From: Candidatus Methanoplasma sp.
Lineage (GTDB): Archaea > Thermoplasmatota > Thermoplasmata > Methanomassiliicoccales > Methanomethylophilaceae
Reading direction: 5' to 3'
Assembly: GCA_031256955.1 (NCBI GenBank)
Contig: JAIRPP010000008.1
Coordinates: forward strand, 62,001 to 126,000
Length of the DNA: 64,000 bases
Position numbers and translations under genes: made by a program. The notes beneath the pieces are model-generated. The model did no database searches, was not told the origin of the DNA, and worked only from the letters and a program-made list of their open reading frames with translations. This document shows positions 1 through 8,937 of this stretch, piece after piece. Every line of letters begins with the position of its first letter. Positions within the stretch are counted from its first letter, which is position 1.

Positions 1-142
1 CGGCGTCCCTGAGCGCCTTCACCTGGTCCGACACCGAGTCCAGGAACTTCGACGACGCGCCGCCCCCGCCCATGGTCACCGACGACGTGCCCACCTTCAC
101 CACGATGCGGCCCACGTCCCCCAGTATCTCCTTCCTGCTCAT
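1..142 (-). CDS. proB: Glutamate 5-kinase, N-terminal part (cut by window edge)
   Basis: This is the first 47 codons of glutamate 5-kinase; the gene runs off the left edge. The enzyme phosphorylates L-glutamate with ATP in the cytoplasm, the first step of proline synthesis. The visible N-terminus contains RIVVKVGTSSVTMGGGG, the nucleotide-binding opening of the amino-acid kinase fold. Its ATG shares four bases (ATGA, 139-142) with the proA stop, so the two genes are read leftward as one unit with proA first, and ProA uses the product directly. Whether a C-terminal PUA domain is present cannot be seen. Confidence 0.88.
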   Translation of the reverse strand, partial: MSRKEILGDVGRIVVKVGTSSVTMGGGGASSKFLDSVSDQVKALRDA

Positions 143-1458
143 GGCGACATCCCGTATCTCTCGTCCACGGCCTCGTGCGCGAACCTCCTCGCGCCCGGCC
201 CCGAATAGTCCTTCACGACGTGCCCGCTCCCCGCGAGCACGTACTTGTATATCATCAGCCCCTCCATCCCCACCGGCCCGCGGGAGTGGATCTTGTTGGT
301 GCTTATCCCCACCTCCGCGCCCTTGCCGAACCTGTACCCGTCGGCGAACCTGGTGGACGCGTTGACGAACACGTCCGCCGAATCCACCCTCCTCACGAAC
401 GCGTCCCTGGCGGCGGGGTCCCCCGTCACTATGGCGTCCGTGTGGTGCGACCCGTGGCGGTTGATGAAGCCTATGGCCTCGTCCGCCCCGCCCACTATCT
501 TCAGCGATATCGTCAGGTCCCCGTACTCCGCGCCCCAGTCCCCCTCGGACGCCTCCTTCGACGGGACGTCCGCCGGGATCATCGCCCGGGACTCCGCGTC
601 GGCCCTGATCTCGACTCCCGCGTCGCGGAGGGCCCTCGCCACCCTCGGCACGAACTCCGCCGCGACCTCGCGGCTGACCAGGAGCGCCTCCGCCGCGTTG
701 CAGGCGGCGGGGTACTGCGTCTTGGAGTCCAGGGCGACGCCGAGCGCCATGTCGAGGTCCGCCCCCCCGTCCACGTAGACGTGGCACACCCCGGAGGAGT
801 GCCCCAGGACGGGGATCCTGGTCCTCTCCTGGATCTCCCTCACGAAGCTGTTGGACCCCCTCGGTATCAGGAGGTCTATGAGCCCGTCCATGGACAGGAT
901 CTCGCCTATGTCCGCGCGGGTCTCCATGAGCACGAACGCGCCTCCCGGCAGGCCCGCGCCCTCCGCGGCGCGGGACAGGACGTCGAACAGGATCCTATTG
1001 GACCCCGACGCCTCCGAGCCGCCCTTGAAGGCGACGCCGTTGCCGCTCTTGAGGCACAGCGACATTATCTGCGGGACGGCGTCGGGGCGGGATTCGAATA
1101 TGACTCCCAGGAACCCTATGGGGCACCTCACCTGGTAGAGCGTCAGGCCGTCGTCCAGCCTCACGGCGTACGCCGTCTCCCCCACGGGGTCCGGCAGGCG
1201 GGCCACGCTCCGTATGCCCTCGGCCATCTCGGCCACCTTGGCGTCGTCCAGCCTGAGCCTCTTGACCAGCGCGGGCGGGAGCCCCGACTCCTCCGCCCTG
1301 AGCACGTCTGCCGCGTTGGCCCTCAGGATCTCGGCGCGGGACGACTCCAGCGCGGAGGCCATGGCCTCCAGCGCCCCGTTCTTGGCCTCGGTCCCGGCGG
1401 CCGCCAGCTCCGACGCGGCCGCCCTGGCCCTCCTGATGCTATCCTCCAGACCGGACAT
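139..1458 (-). CDS. proA: Gamma-glutamyl phosphate reductase
   Basis: This 439-residue protein reduces gamma-glutamyl phosphate to glutamate semialdehyde with NADPH, the second step of proline synthesis. It is an aldehyde-dehydrogenase-fold enzyme of normal family length. The catalytic cysteine is visible as Cys225 in GHSSGVCHVYVD, and FESRPD and KGGSEA are typical of ProA. I chose the ATG at 1458 (MSGLEDSIRR) because the 62 codons upstream in frame have no ProA character and run over the AT-rich stretch just before it. The gene overlaps proB by four bases. Its neighbours to the right, the LRR genes, are functionally unrelated. Confidence 0.95.
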   Translation of the reverse strand: MSGLEDSIRRARAAASELAAAGTEAKNGALEAMASALESSRAEILRANAADVLRAEESGLPPALVKRLRLDDAKVAEMAEGIRSVARLPDPVGETAYAVRLDDGLTLYQVRCPIGFLGVIFESRPDAVPQIMSLCLKSGNGVAFKGGSEASGSNRILFDVLSRAAEGAGLPGGAFVLMETRADIGEILSMDGLIDLLIPRGSNSFVREIQERTRIPVLGHSSGVCHVYVDGGADLDMALGVALDSKTQYPAACNAAEALLVSREVAAEFVPRVARALRDAGVEIRADAESRAMIPADVPSKEASEGDWGAEYGDLTISLKIVGGADEAIGFINRHGSHHTDAIVTGDPAARDAFVRRVDSADVFVNASTRFADGYRFGKGAEVGISTNKIHSRGPVGMEGLMIYKYVLAGSGHVVKDYSGPGARRFAHEAVDERYGMSP

Positions 1459-1522
1459 CGGCCCCCCTATGGGGTAACGGATATATCTTGGTTCGGGGCC
1501 TCCGCCCGCGGGCCCCCGGCGG

Positions 1523-3661
1523 TCACGGGGGCGCCCCCCATGCCACCGGGCGGCCGTCGATGTTCCAAAGGAGGTCCCATCCGGGGGGCGGGGCCTGCGC
1601 CCCGGCGCGGATCGCCAGCGTGGCGCACCCGGAGAACGCCTCACGCCCTATCTTGGACACACCCTGTGGTATGTACACGTCCATCAGGGACGCGCAGTCC
1701 TCGAACGCGTAGGCCCCGATCTCGGACAGGGCCGCCGGCATGCCCACGCTCGATAGGGAGGCGCACCCGGAGAAGGCCCGCGCGCCTATCGCAGTCACCC
1801 CTGCAGGGATGGACGCCGACGACAGGGCGGTGCAGCCCTGGAACGCCGCGCCCCCTATGGCGACCAGGCCCTGGGGCAGAGCCACAGACGCGAGGAGCGA
1901 GCACCCGTAGAAGGCGCGCTGGCCGATCTCCGCCACCCCGGCGGGGATCGCCACGGACGCTATGGACGTGCATCTTTCGAACGAGGACGCCCCCAGCGCG
2001 GCGAGGGAGGCGGGCAGGGACGCGAGCTGGAGGGAGGCGCAGCCCTCGAACGCGCCATCCAGGATGTATTTCACGCTGTCGGGGATGGGCGCGCGCGTGA
2101 GGGACGCGCATCCGGAGAACGCCATCGCGCCTATCTCCTCCAGGCCGTCCGGCATATGGGCGCTCGCGAGGTCGGCGGATGCGCGGAACGCGGACCCGCC
2201 CAGGCTCTTCAAGCCGGCGGGCAGGTCGATGGAGGTCAGCCCGGACATGTAGAACGCGCTGTCCCCTATCCTCTCTACGCCCGCGGGCAGCGATATGGAC
2301 TTCAGCGAGGCGCATCTGTTGAACTGGCTGTCGTTTATCTCGGTCAGCCCGCTCGGCAGGGTGGCGCTGGCCAGGGACGCGCAGTTGGAGAACGCCCCTC
2401 CGCCCAGGTAGGTCACGCTGTCGGGCACCGCTATGGCCTGCAGGCCGGAGCAGGACGCGAAGGCGTAGTCCCCCACGGCCTCCGCCCCGGGGGATATCGA
2501 CACCCTCTCGATCCCGTAGCACTGGTAGAACGCGAAGATGCCTATCTCCGCCACGCTCCCGGGTATGTCCACGCCCTTCAGGCCGTCGCAGCCCCTGAAC
2601 GCCTGCATCCCTATGGCCTCGATCGTGTCCGGGATGTAGACCCCCGTGACCTGCGGCTCGCGGTTGAACCCCAGGACCCCTATGGATGTGACCTTCTTCC
2701 CCAGGTACCACTCCTGTATGGCTATGTGCCCGGACATGGCGGCCGAGCCCTTCGAGGCCGCGCACTCCCCGGCGCCTGCGTCCGCGTAGTTCAGCCCGGG
2801 GGTCCCGAGCCAGTACGCGTGCAGGGTGACGTCCCCCTGGTGCGTCCATACGGGCTCAAGGTCCCATGCGCCCTGGATCCCCGGGGTGGAGTTGACCCCG
2901 CCCACCTCGTCGTACCAGCCGCCGAACGTGTACGGCCACCTGTCCGGCACGGGCATGGAGACGGGGTCTCCCGGGGAGAAGGACATGGAGCCTCCCCCGT
3001 TCTGGTTGTCCGCCCTCTGGTAGTCGAACGTCACTACGTACCCCTGGACCCATCCGGCGTAGAGCGTCGCGTCGCTGTAGACGCGGTCCCTGGAGAAGTC
3101 CCACTCGTTCCTGCATTCCGCCTCCTTGAACCAACCGCCGAACGCGCTCCCCGCCTTCGTCGGCGGGGGCGGCTCTATGGCCTTGAACCCCTCCCTCACG
3201 GTCTGGCTCGGGACGCTCGACCCGCCGCGGGAGTCGAACGAGACCCTGTACTCCTCGTCGACGTCCCCGCCGATCGCGTTCCCGTTCTCGTCCACGGGGC
3301 ACCATTTGGCGTACAGCGTCATGTCGCCGACGACGGCGTCCGCGGCGAAGTTCCACTCGTTGACGCAGCCGGGCTCCCTGAACCACTCGTCGAAGGCGTA
3401 GCCGGCCTTGGTCGGGGGGTCCGGCGCATGTATCTTCGCGCCGGTCTCCACGGTCTCGCTCCCCACGGTGGACCCGCCCATGCTGTCGAACTCGACCTCG
3501 CTGGTATCCGGGGACTCGATGTCCCCGCCGCCCGGCGCGCATCCGCACCCGCCGCCCGCGGCGGATATCGCCGCGAACGCGGACAGCCCGAGCGCGAGCA
3601 GCGCCAGGATCGCCAGCAGAAGCAGCGGCGGGACCGCGCCTCTCCGCGCGCCTCCGCTCAC
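1523..3661 (-). CDS. BspA-like leucine-rich-repeat surface protein with InlB-type repeats (LRR1)
   Basis: A 712-residue membrane-anchored extracellular protein. A short basic N-terminus is followed by one hydrophobic segment (residues 10-33) and a glycine/cysteine linker, so the bulk should lie outside the cell. Next come about three InlB-B/Flg_new-like repeats (roughly 53-270; sequences such as GWFKEAECRNEWDF and TLYAKW) and then about 17 BspA-type LRR_5 repeats to the C-terminus, of the form F..C.SL..I.IP.SV..IG. Such proteins are generally adhesins; the ligand is unknown. I chose the GTG at 3659-3661 because it forms a GTGA overlap with the stop of LRR2 and precedes the membrane segment directly; the longer reading frame runs antiparallel to nothing but LRR2's C-terminus. 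It is the last of three leftward paralogues. Confidence 0.9.
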   Translation of the reverse strand: MSGGARRGAVPPLLLLAILALLALGLSAFAAISAAGGGCGCAPGGGDIESPDTSEVEFDSMGGSTVGSETVETGAKIHAPDPPTKAGYAFDEWFREPGCVNEWNFAADAVVGDMTLYAKWCPVDENGNAIGGDVDEEYRVSFDSRGGSSVPSQTVREGFKAIEPPPPTKAGSAFGGWFKEAECRNEWDFSRDRVYSDATLYAGWVQGYVVTFDYQRADNQNGGGSMSFSPGDPVSMPVPDRWPYTFGGWYDEVGGVNSTPGIQGAWDLEPVWTHQGDVTLHAYWLGTPGLNYADAGAGECAASKGSAAMSGHIAIQEWYLGKKVTSIGVLGFNREPQVTGVYIPDTIEAIGMQAFRGCDGLKGVDIPGSVAEIGIFAFYQCYGIERVSISPGAEAVGDYAFASCSGLQAIAVPDSVTYLGGGAFSNCASLASATLPSGLTEINDSQFNRCASLKSISLPAGVERIGDSAFYMSGLTSIDLPAGLKSLGGSAFRASADLASAHMPDGLEEIGAMAFSGCASLTRAPIPDSVKYILDGAFEGCASLQLASLPASLAALGASSFERCTSIASVAIPAGVAEIGQRAFYGCSLLASVALPQGLVAIGGAAFQGCTALSSASIPAGVTAIGARAFSGCASLSSVGMPAALSEIGAYAFEDCASLMDVYIPQGVSKIGREAFSGCATLAIRAGAQAPPPGWDLLWNIDGRPVAWGAPP

Positions 3662-5817
3662 GGGGACGCCCCCCAGACTACCGGGCGGCCGTCGATGTTC
3701 CAATCGGGGTCCCATCCGGGGGGCGGGGCCTGCGCCTCCGCATAGATCGTGAGCGAATCGCACGAATGGAACGCGTAGCTCCCGATCGCGGACACGCTCG
3801 ACGGTATGAAGATCCGGGCCATGCCCCTATCGAACGAGAACGCCTGCTCGCCTATCTCCTCCGCCCCGCCCTCCAGGACCGCGTCCAGCAGGCCTGCGCA
3901 GTTCGAGAACGCCTTCTCGCCTATCTTCGCGCCCGCCGGGATCGTCAGGGACGTCAGGGAGCCGCATCCAAGGAACGCGTCCACCCCTATGGCCGCCCCG
4001 GGCATTATGGAGAGGGCGGCCAGATTGCTGTTGTTGGAGAACGCCGAATACCCCATGGACCTCACGCTCCCGGGCACGGTCAGGCTGGCGATGTACAGGC
4101 TGGAGAAAGCGTACGGCCCTATATCCTCGATCCCGTGCCCGAGGGAGAGGCTGGACAGGCCCGTGTCTTCGAACGCCCATTCCCCTATGTACCTCACGCT
4201 CCCGGGGATGGACGCCGATTTCAGAGAGAAGCATTTGGCGAACGCGTGGTCCGCTATCCCCCCGACCCCGTCCTCTATGGTCAGGCTCGCCAGGGCGTGG
4301 CAGCCTTGGAACGCGTTGTACTCGATCGCCGCGACGCTCGACGGCACGGCCGCGGCCGCCAGGTCCCTGCATTGCATGAACGCCCCGGACCCGATGCTTT
4401 TGATCCCCTGCTCCAGCGCCAGGCTCTTCAGGCCGCAGCCTCTGAACGCCTGGTCCCCTATGCGCGCCACCGTCCCGGGTATGGCGATCGACGCCAGGCT
4501 CGGGCACTGGTAGAACGCGGCTCTGGCGATCTCCTCCAGGCCGGGGTTCAGCGCGATCGACGCCAGGCTCGGGCACTGGTAAAACGCGCCTTCCCCTATG
4601 GCCTTCACCGTGCCGGGGATATCCATGCTCGATACGGCGCACTTGTAGAACGCGGCCCTGCGGATCTCCTCCAGGCCTGGGTTCAGGTAGACCTTCGCCA
4701 GGCTCGTGCAGTTGGCGAAAGCCTGGTTCTTCACGACGGCGACGGTGTCCGGCATATAGGCCTCCGTTATCCCCGCCGCGCCCATGAACGCGTTGACGGC
4801 CGCCGCGGTGACCCTGTCCCCGCGACTCCATTCCTGTATGGCTATGGCGCCGGCCATGACCGCCGCGCCCTTGGAGACCTCGCACTCCCCGGGGGCGGTC
4901 TTCGCGTAATCGAGCCCGGGGGTCCCGAGCCAGTACGCGTGCAGGGTCACGTCCCCGGGATAGGTCCAGACTGGCATGCCGTCCCATGGGGAATCCCATG
5001 CGGGCCCGCCCGGAAGGGAGTTCACCCCCCCGACCTGGTCGTACCACCCGCCGAACGTGTACGGCCACCTGTCCGGGATGGGGAGGATGAACGGGTCGCC
5101 CAGGAAGACCGTGGCCGCGCCCCCCGCCCAGTTCTGATCGTCCGCCCTCTGGAAGTCGAAGGTGACCGCGTACCCCTGGAGCCACTTCGCGTGCAGGGTC
5201 GCGTCGCTGTAGACGCGGTCGCTGGAGAAGTCCCACTCGTTGGCACACCCGGCCTCCTTGAACCAGCCGTCGAATATGCATCCCGCCTTCGTCGGCGGCG
5301 CGGGCTCCATCGCCTTGAACCCCTCCCTGACCCTCTGGCTCGGGACGCTCGACCCGCCATGGGTGTCGAAGGCGACCGTATACTCCTCGTCGACGTTCCC
5401 GCCGATGACACTCCCGTTCTCGTCGACCGGGCACCACTTGGCGTACAGGGTGACGTCCCCGTACACCGCGTGGTCGTCGAAGTCCCACTCGTTGGCGCAC
5501 TCCGGCTCCCTGAACCACTCGTCGAAGGCGTATCCGGGGCGGGCGGGCGGGTCCGGCGCGTGGGCCTTCCCGCCGTGCTCCACCCATTGAGACGGCACCT
5601 TCTCCCCTCCCTGGCTGTCGAATGCCACCTCATGGAGCAGGTCCGCCTTGTCCCCTATGTCCCCGCCGCCCGGCGCGCATCCGCACCCGCCGCCCGCGGC
5701 GGATATCGCCGCGAGCGCGGACAGCCCCAGCGCGAGCAGCGCCAGGATTATCAGCGGCGCGAGAGCCGCCGATGCGGCGCGCCCGCGCCTCCCCTCCCCC
5801 TCTTCTTCCCCCTTCAT
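3658..5817 (-). CDS. BspA-like leucine-rich-repeat surface protein (LRR2)
   Basis: A 719-residue paralogue of its two neighbours. The order is a charged N-terminus (MKGEEEGEGRRGR), one membrane segment (about residues 18-42), a GGGCGCAPGGG linker, three InlB-type repeats (about 60-290), and LRR_5 repeats to the end. The C-terminal cap (GWDPDWNIDGRPVVWG) is nearly the same in LRR1. The membrane-segment DNA (about 5680-5763) is almost identical to that of LRR3 (about 7912-7995), which points to recent duplication or gene conversion. It overlaps LRR1 by four bases and starts 30 bp after the LRR3 stop, so the three are probably one transcript. Predicted role is surface adhesion; the partner is unknown. 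Confidence 0.9.
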   Translation of the reverse strand: MKGEEEGEGRRGRAASAALAPLIILALLALGLSALAAISAAGGGCGCAPGGGDIGDKADLLHEVAFDSQGGEKVPSQWVEHGGKAHAPDPPARPGYAFDEWFREPECANEWDFDDHAVYGDVTLYAKWCPVDENGSVIGGNVDEEYTVAFDTHGGSSVPSQRVREGFKAMEPAPPTKAGCIFDGWFKEAGCANEWDFSSDRVYSDATLHAKWLQGYAVTFDFQRADDQNWAGGAATVFLGDPFILPIPDRWPYTFGGWYDQVGGVNSLPGGPAWDSPWDGMPVWTYPGDVTLHAYWLGTPGLDYAKTAPGECEVSKGAAVMAGAIAIQEWSRGDRVTAAAVNAFMGAAGITEAYMPDTVAVVKNQAFANCTSLAKVYLNPGLEEIRRAAFYKCAVSSMDIPGTVKAIGEGAFYQCPSLASIALNPGLEEIARAAFYQCPSLASIAIPGTVARIGDQAFRGCGLKSLALEQGIKSIGSGAFMQCRDLAAAAVPSSVAAIEYNAFQGCHALASLTIEDGVGGIADHAFAKCFSLKSASIPGSVRYIGEWAFEDTGLSSLSLGHGIEDIGPYAFSSLYIASLTVPGSVRSMGYSAFSNNSNLAALSIMPGAAIGVDAFLGCGSLTSLTIPAGAKIGEKAFSNCAGLLDAVLEGGAEEIGEQAFSFDRGMARIFIPSSVSAIGSYAFHSCDSLTIYAEAQAPPPGWDPDWNIDGRPVVWGASP

Positions 5818-5847
5818 CTCCGAATCCCCCTTTCCGCGCGGTCCCCG

Positions 5848-8031
5848 TCAGGGCGGCCGCTGCCCCCACAGCACGGGGCTGTTGGATATGTTCCAGTAGT
5901 TGTTCCAGCCGGGAGGCTTGCTCTGAGCCTCGCAGTAGATGGTGATCGCGGTGCAGCCGGTTATGGCTCCGGCGTACGCGGTATCCACGGTGGCAGGTAT
6001 GAATATCTTGGCTAGCGCCACGCACCTGGTGAAAACCGACGGGCCCAGGGTCTCCAGGCCGCTGCGCAGGTCGATCGCCTTCAGCGCGGCGCAGTCTCCG
6101 AACGCGCTCCCCCATATGGCCTTGACGCTCCCGGGTATGGACATGGTCTCCAGCGCGGCGCATTTATAGAACGAGGCGGCCGCTATGTTCGCGACGCCGT
6201 CCCCGATCGCGACCGTCTTCAGAGCCGCGCATTCGGAGAACGCGAACGGCGGTATGGATGCGACCGTCCCCGGCACGGACGCGTATTCCAGCGCGGGGCA
6301 CTTGTAGAACGCGTTGTCCCCGATGGATTCCACGCCGCTCTCCAGCGCCAGGCTCTTTATGGAAGAGTATGCGAACGCGTAGGGACCGATCGACTTCACG
6401 GTCCCGGGCACGACGGGGCTCGCCGCGCCCATACCCACGAACGCGCCGTACCCTATGGACTCGACGCCGCCCTCTATGACGAGGCTCGACATGCTGGGGC
6501 AGTTGTAGAACGCGTCCTTCCCGATGGCCTTGACGCTCCCGGGCACGGCCAGCGCCCCGATGAGGTAGCAGTGTTTGAACGCCGCCTCGCGGATCTCCCC
6601 TATGCCTTGGCCCAGGGAGAGATTCGCCAGCCCCGTGCACTCCTGGAACGCCCCCTTGCCTGTGAAGGCGACGCTCCCCGGTATGGACAGGCTCGTCAGC
6701 CCGGCGCATCTGAAGAACGCCCACTCGTCTATGTATCCGACGCCGTCCGGGATCGATACGCTCTTGAGGCCCGCGCACAGCTCGAACGTCCCCACCCTTA
6801 TCCCGCTCAGGTTCTTGGACAGCGTCGCGGACGCGATGACGGGGCTGTTGTAGAACGCCCATCTCCCGAGCTCCGTCACGCTGTCCGGGATGGATATGCC
6901 CCGGAGGTTGGCGAGATGGCTGAACGCGTGCTCCCCTATGCGCTCTATCGTGTCCGGTATGTACGCCTCCGACACCCAGTTCTCGCCAGAGAACGCCCTG
7001 TCCGCGATCGACGTCACCCTCTTCCCGCGGAACCACTCCTGCACTGCCGTGACGGCCGCGGTGTTCGCGGTCCCCTTGGACGCCTCGCACTCCCCCGTGC
7101 CCGGGTCCGTGTAGTCCAGCCCGGGGGTCCCGAGCCAGTACGCGTGCAGGGTCACATCCCCGGGATAGGTCCAGACGGGCTCGTCCTCCCACCTGGATTC
7201 CCTGGCTGGGCTTCCCGGGAGGGCGTTCACCCCCCCGACCTGGTCGTACCACCCGCCGAACGTGTACGGCCACCTGTCCGGGACGGGGAGGATGAACGGG
7301 TCGCCCAGGAAGACCGTGGCCGCGTCGCCTGTCCAGTTCGTGTCGTCGGCCCTCTGGTAGTCGAGCGTCACGACGTATCCCTGGAGCCACTTGGCGTGCA
7401 GGGTCGCGTCGCTGTAGACGCGGTCCCTGGAGAAGTCCCACTCGTTCCTGCATTCCGCCTCCTTGAACCAGCCGTCGAATATGCTGCCCGCCTTTACAGG
7501 CTGGGCGGGCTCCATCGCCTTGAACCCCTCCCTGACCCTCTGGCTCGGGACGCTCGACCCGCCATGGGTGTCGAAGGCGACCGTATACTCCTCGTCGACG
7601 TCCCCGCCGATCGCGTTCCCGTTCTCGTCCACAGGGCACCACTTGGCGTACAGGGTCACGTCTCTGTATACTGCATGCTCGTCGAAGTCCCACTCGTTGA
7701 CGCACTCCGGCTCTCTGAACCACTCGTCGAAGGCGTAGCCGGCCTTGGTCGGGGGGTTCGGCGCGTGCGCCTTCCCGCCGTGCTCCACGTGTTCGGTGGG
7801 GATGTCCGACCCCCCCTGGCTGTCGAATGTCACCACGAGCATGTCCAGCGGGGCGCCTATGTCCCCTCCGCCCCCGGATCCGTCCCCGCCCCCGGATCCG
7901 TCCCCGCACCTGCATCCGCCGCCCGCGGCGGATATCGCCGCGAGCGCGGACAGCCCCAGCGCGAGCAGCGCCAGGATTATCAGCGGCGCGAGCGCCGCCT
8001 TCGATGTGTGTCTCCGTCCCCCTCTCCCCAT
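5848..8031 (-). CDS. BspA-like leucine-rich-repeat surface protein (LRR3)
   Basis: A 727-residue protein, first gene of the leftward LRR1-3 cluster. It has a basic N-terminus (MGRGGRRHTSKAA), a membrane segment (about 12-36), a low-complexity Gly/Ser/Asp linker (about 40-60), InlB-type repeats (for example FDTHGGSSVPSQRVREG) and about 17 LRR_5 repeats ending GWNNYWNISNSPVLWG. The ATG at 8031 has a purine-rich ribosome site (AAGGGGGG) upstream. The 227-bp gap to cbiC holds the divergent promoters. Like its paralogues it should be anchored by its N-terminus with the repeats outside; surface adhesion is inferred from the BspA family. Confidence 0.9.
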   Translation of the reverse strand: MGRGGRRHTSKAALAPLIILALLALGLSALAAISAAGGGCRCGDGSGGGDGSGGGGDIGAPLDMLVVTFDSQGGSDIPTEHVEHGGKAHAPNPPTKAGYAFDEWFREPECVNEWDFDEHAVYRDVTLYAKWCPVDENGNAIGGDVDEEYTVAFDTHGGSSVPSQRVREGFKAMEPAQPVKAGSIFDGWFKEAECRNEWDFSRDRVYSDATLHAKWLQGYVVTLDYQRADDTNWTGDAATVFLGDPFILPVPDRWPYTFGGWYDQVGGVNALPGSPARESRWEDEPVWTYPGDVTLHAYWLGTPGLDYTDPGTGECEASKGTANTAAVTAVQEWFRGKRVTSIADRAFSGENWVSEAYIPDTIERIGEHAFSHLANLRGISIPDSVTELGRWAFYNSPVIASATLSKNLSGIRVGTFELCAGLKSVSIPDGVGYIDEWAFFRCAGLTSLSIPGSVAFTGKGAFQECTGLANLSLGQGIGEIREAAFKHCYLIGALAVPGSVKAIGKDAFYNCPSMSSLVIEGGVESIGYGAFVGMGAASPVVPGTVKSIGPYAFAYSSIKSLALESGVESIGDNAFYKCPALEYASVPGTVASIPPFAFSECAALKTVAIGDGVANIAAASFYKCAALETMSIPGSVKAIWGSAFGDCAALKAIDLRSGLETLGPSVFTRCVALAKIFIPATVDTAYAGAITGCTAITIYCEAQSKPPGWNNYWNISNSPVLWGQRPP

Positions 8032-8151
8032 TCCAAAAGCCCCCCTTGAATGGAATATCGATCATATCGCGCCCCCGCCTTATTATGCTTTGTCCGTTTC
8101 CGGGGCGGCGCGGGCGCGCCCGGGCATGCCCCTCCCGCGCCCTGGATCGAA

Positions 8152-8168
8152 TGGGACGTATGATCCAA
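8152..8168. promoter_or_regulatory. Candidate cobalamin-regulon operator, cbiC copy
   Basis: TGGGAC-N5-ATCCAA is a diverged copy of the palindrome TTGGAT-N5-ATCCAA found at several cobalamin loci in this window. It touches an AT-rich TATA-like box (ATTATATAAT, 8169-8178) about 90 bp upstream of the cbiC start. A repressor bound here would block transcription-factor access. Confidence 0.55.
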
Positions 8169-8258
8169 TTATATAATCGCACGGCCATGTGGCATAGCCC
8201 GCGGCTCGCCGCACAGGCGCATCCGCGGGAGAGATATAGGGAATATAGAGGAATCGAA

Positions 8259-8885
8259 ATGGTTTTGGAAATCGTGAAGCCTGAAGAGATAGAGAAGAGG
8301 AGCATGGAGATCATAGCCTCGGAGCTCGGCGGGAGGACCTGGGAGGAGCCTAGGTTCTCCATAATAAAGAGGTGCATACACACGTCCGCCGACTTCGAGT
8401 ACGCGGACAGCCTGGCGTTCTCCGACGATGCGGAGAACATAGGCGTGAGGCTCCTGCGCGGCGGGGCGCACATAGTCACCGACACGAAGATGGCGGCCGC
8501 CGGGATCAACAAGAACAGGCTGAAGTCCTTCGGCGGCGAGGTCCACTGCTACATCAGCGACGACGACGTAATAGAGGAGGCCAGGAGGAGGGGGGTCACC
8601 AGGGCCGCGGTCGCCATGGAGAAGGCGTCCGCGCTGGAGGGGGACGTGGTGTACGCCATAGGGAACGCGCCCACCGCGCTGTTCTCCCTGTGCGACCTGG
8701 TCAGGAGCGGGAGGGCGAGGCCCTCGCTCGTGATAGGCGCGCCCGTGGGGTTCGTCAACATCATAGAGTCGAAGGAGGAGATAATGAAGCTGGGGCTGCC
8801 CTACATCGTCGCCAGGGGCAGGAAGGGCGGGAGCAACATCGCGGCCACCATCTGCAACGCGATGCTGTACTACGGCGGAAGGTGA
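8259..8885 (+). CDS. cbiC: Cobalt-precorrin-8 methylmutase
   Basis: This 208-residue enzyme moves a methyl group from C11 to C12 in cobalt-precorrin-8, giving cobyrinate, a late step of anaerobic corrin synthesis. The family's catalytic histidine lies at His41 in RCIHTSADFEYAD, and the GAPVGFVN and RGRKGGSNIAA blocks are characteristic. I chose the ATG at 8259 because it follows a GAGG ribosome site and gives normal family length; the longer frame starts inside the AT-rich promoter. It stands alone on its strand ahead of an ABC exporter pair, 5.8 kb from the rest of the pathway, but shares the candidate operator with those genes. Confidence 0.95.
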   Translation: MVLEIVKPEEIEKRSMEIIASELGGRTWEEPRFSIIKRCIHTSADFEYADSLAFSDDAENIGVRLLRGGAHIVTDTKMAAAGINKNRLKSFGGEVHCYISDDDVIEEARRRGVTRAAVAMEKASALEGDVVYAIGNAPTALFSLCDLVRSGRARPSLVIGAPVGFVNIIESKEEIMKLGLPYIVARGRKGGSNIAATICNAMLYYGGR

Positions 8886-8937
8886 TCCGCCCCGGGTTTT
8901 CACGGGCGGTCCTGCCGCCCGACGAGAAGGGATTCAT

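Noticed and set aside
1459..1644. N-terminal extension of proA
   Set aside because: The 62 extra residues are Arg/Gly/Pro-rich, antisense to the end of LRR1 in part, and not part of the family.
175..2100. Long rightward open frame (641 codons)
   Set aside because: It lies opposite proA and LRR1 and contains only Arg/Gly/Pro-rich sequence without motifs, as expected in antisense frames of GC-rich DNA. The same applies to the other long antisense frames across the LRR, cbi and ppsA genes.
8031..8259. Cobalamin riboswitch upstream of cbiC
   Set aside because: No long structured leader or B12-box-like sequence is seen, and the predicted leader is short; the palindromic operator explains the region better.
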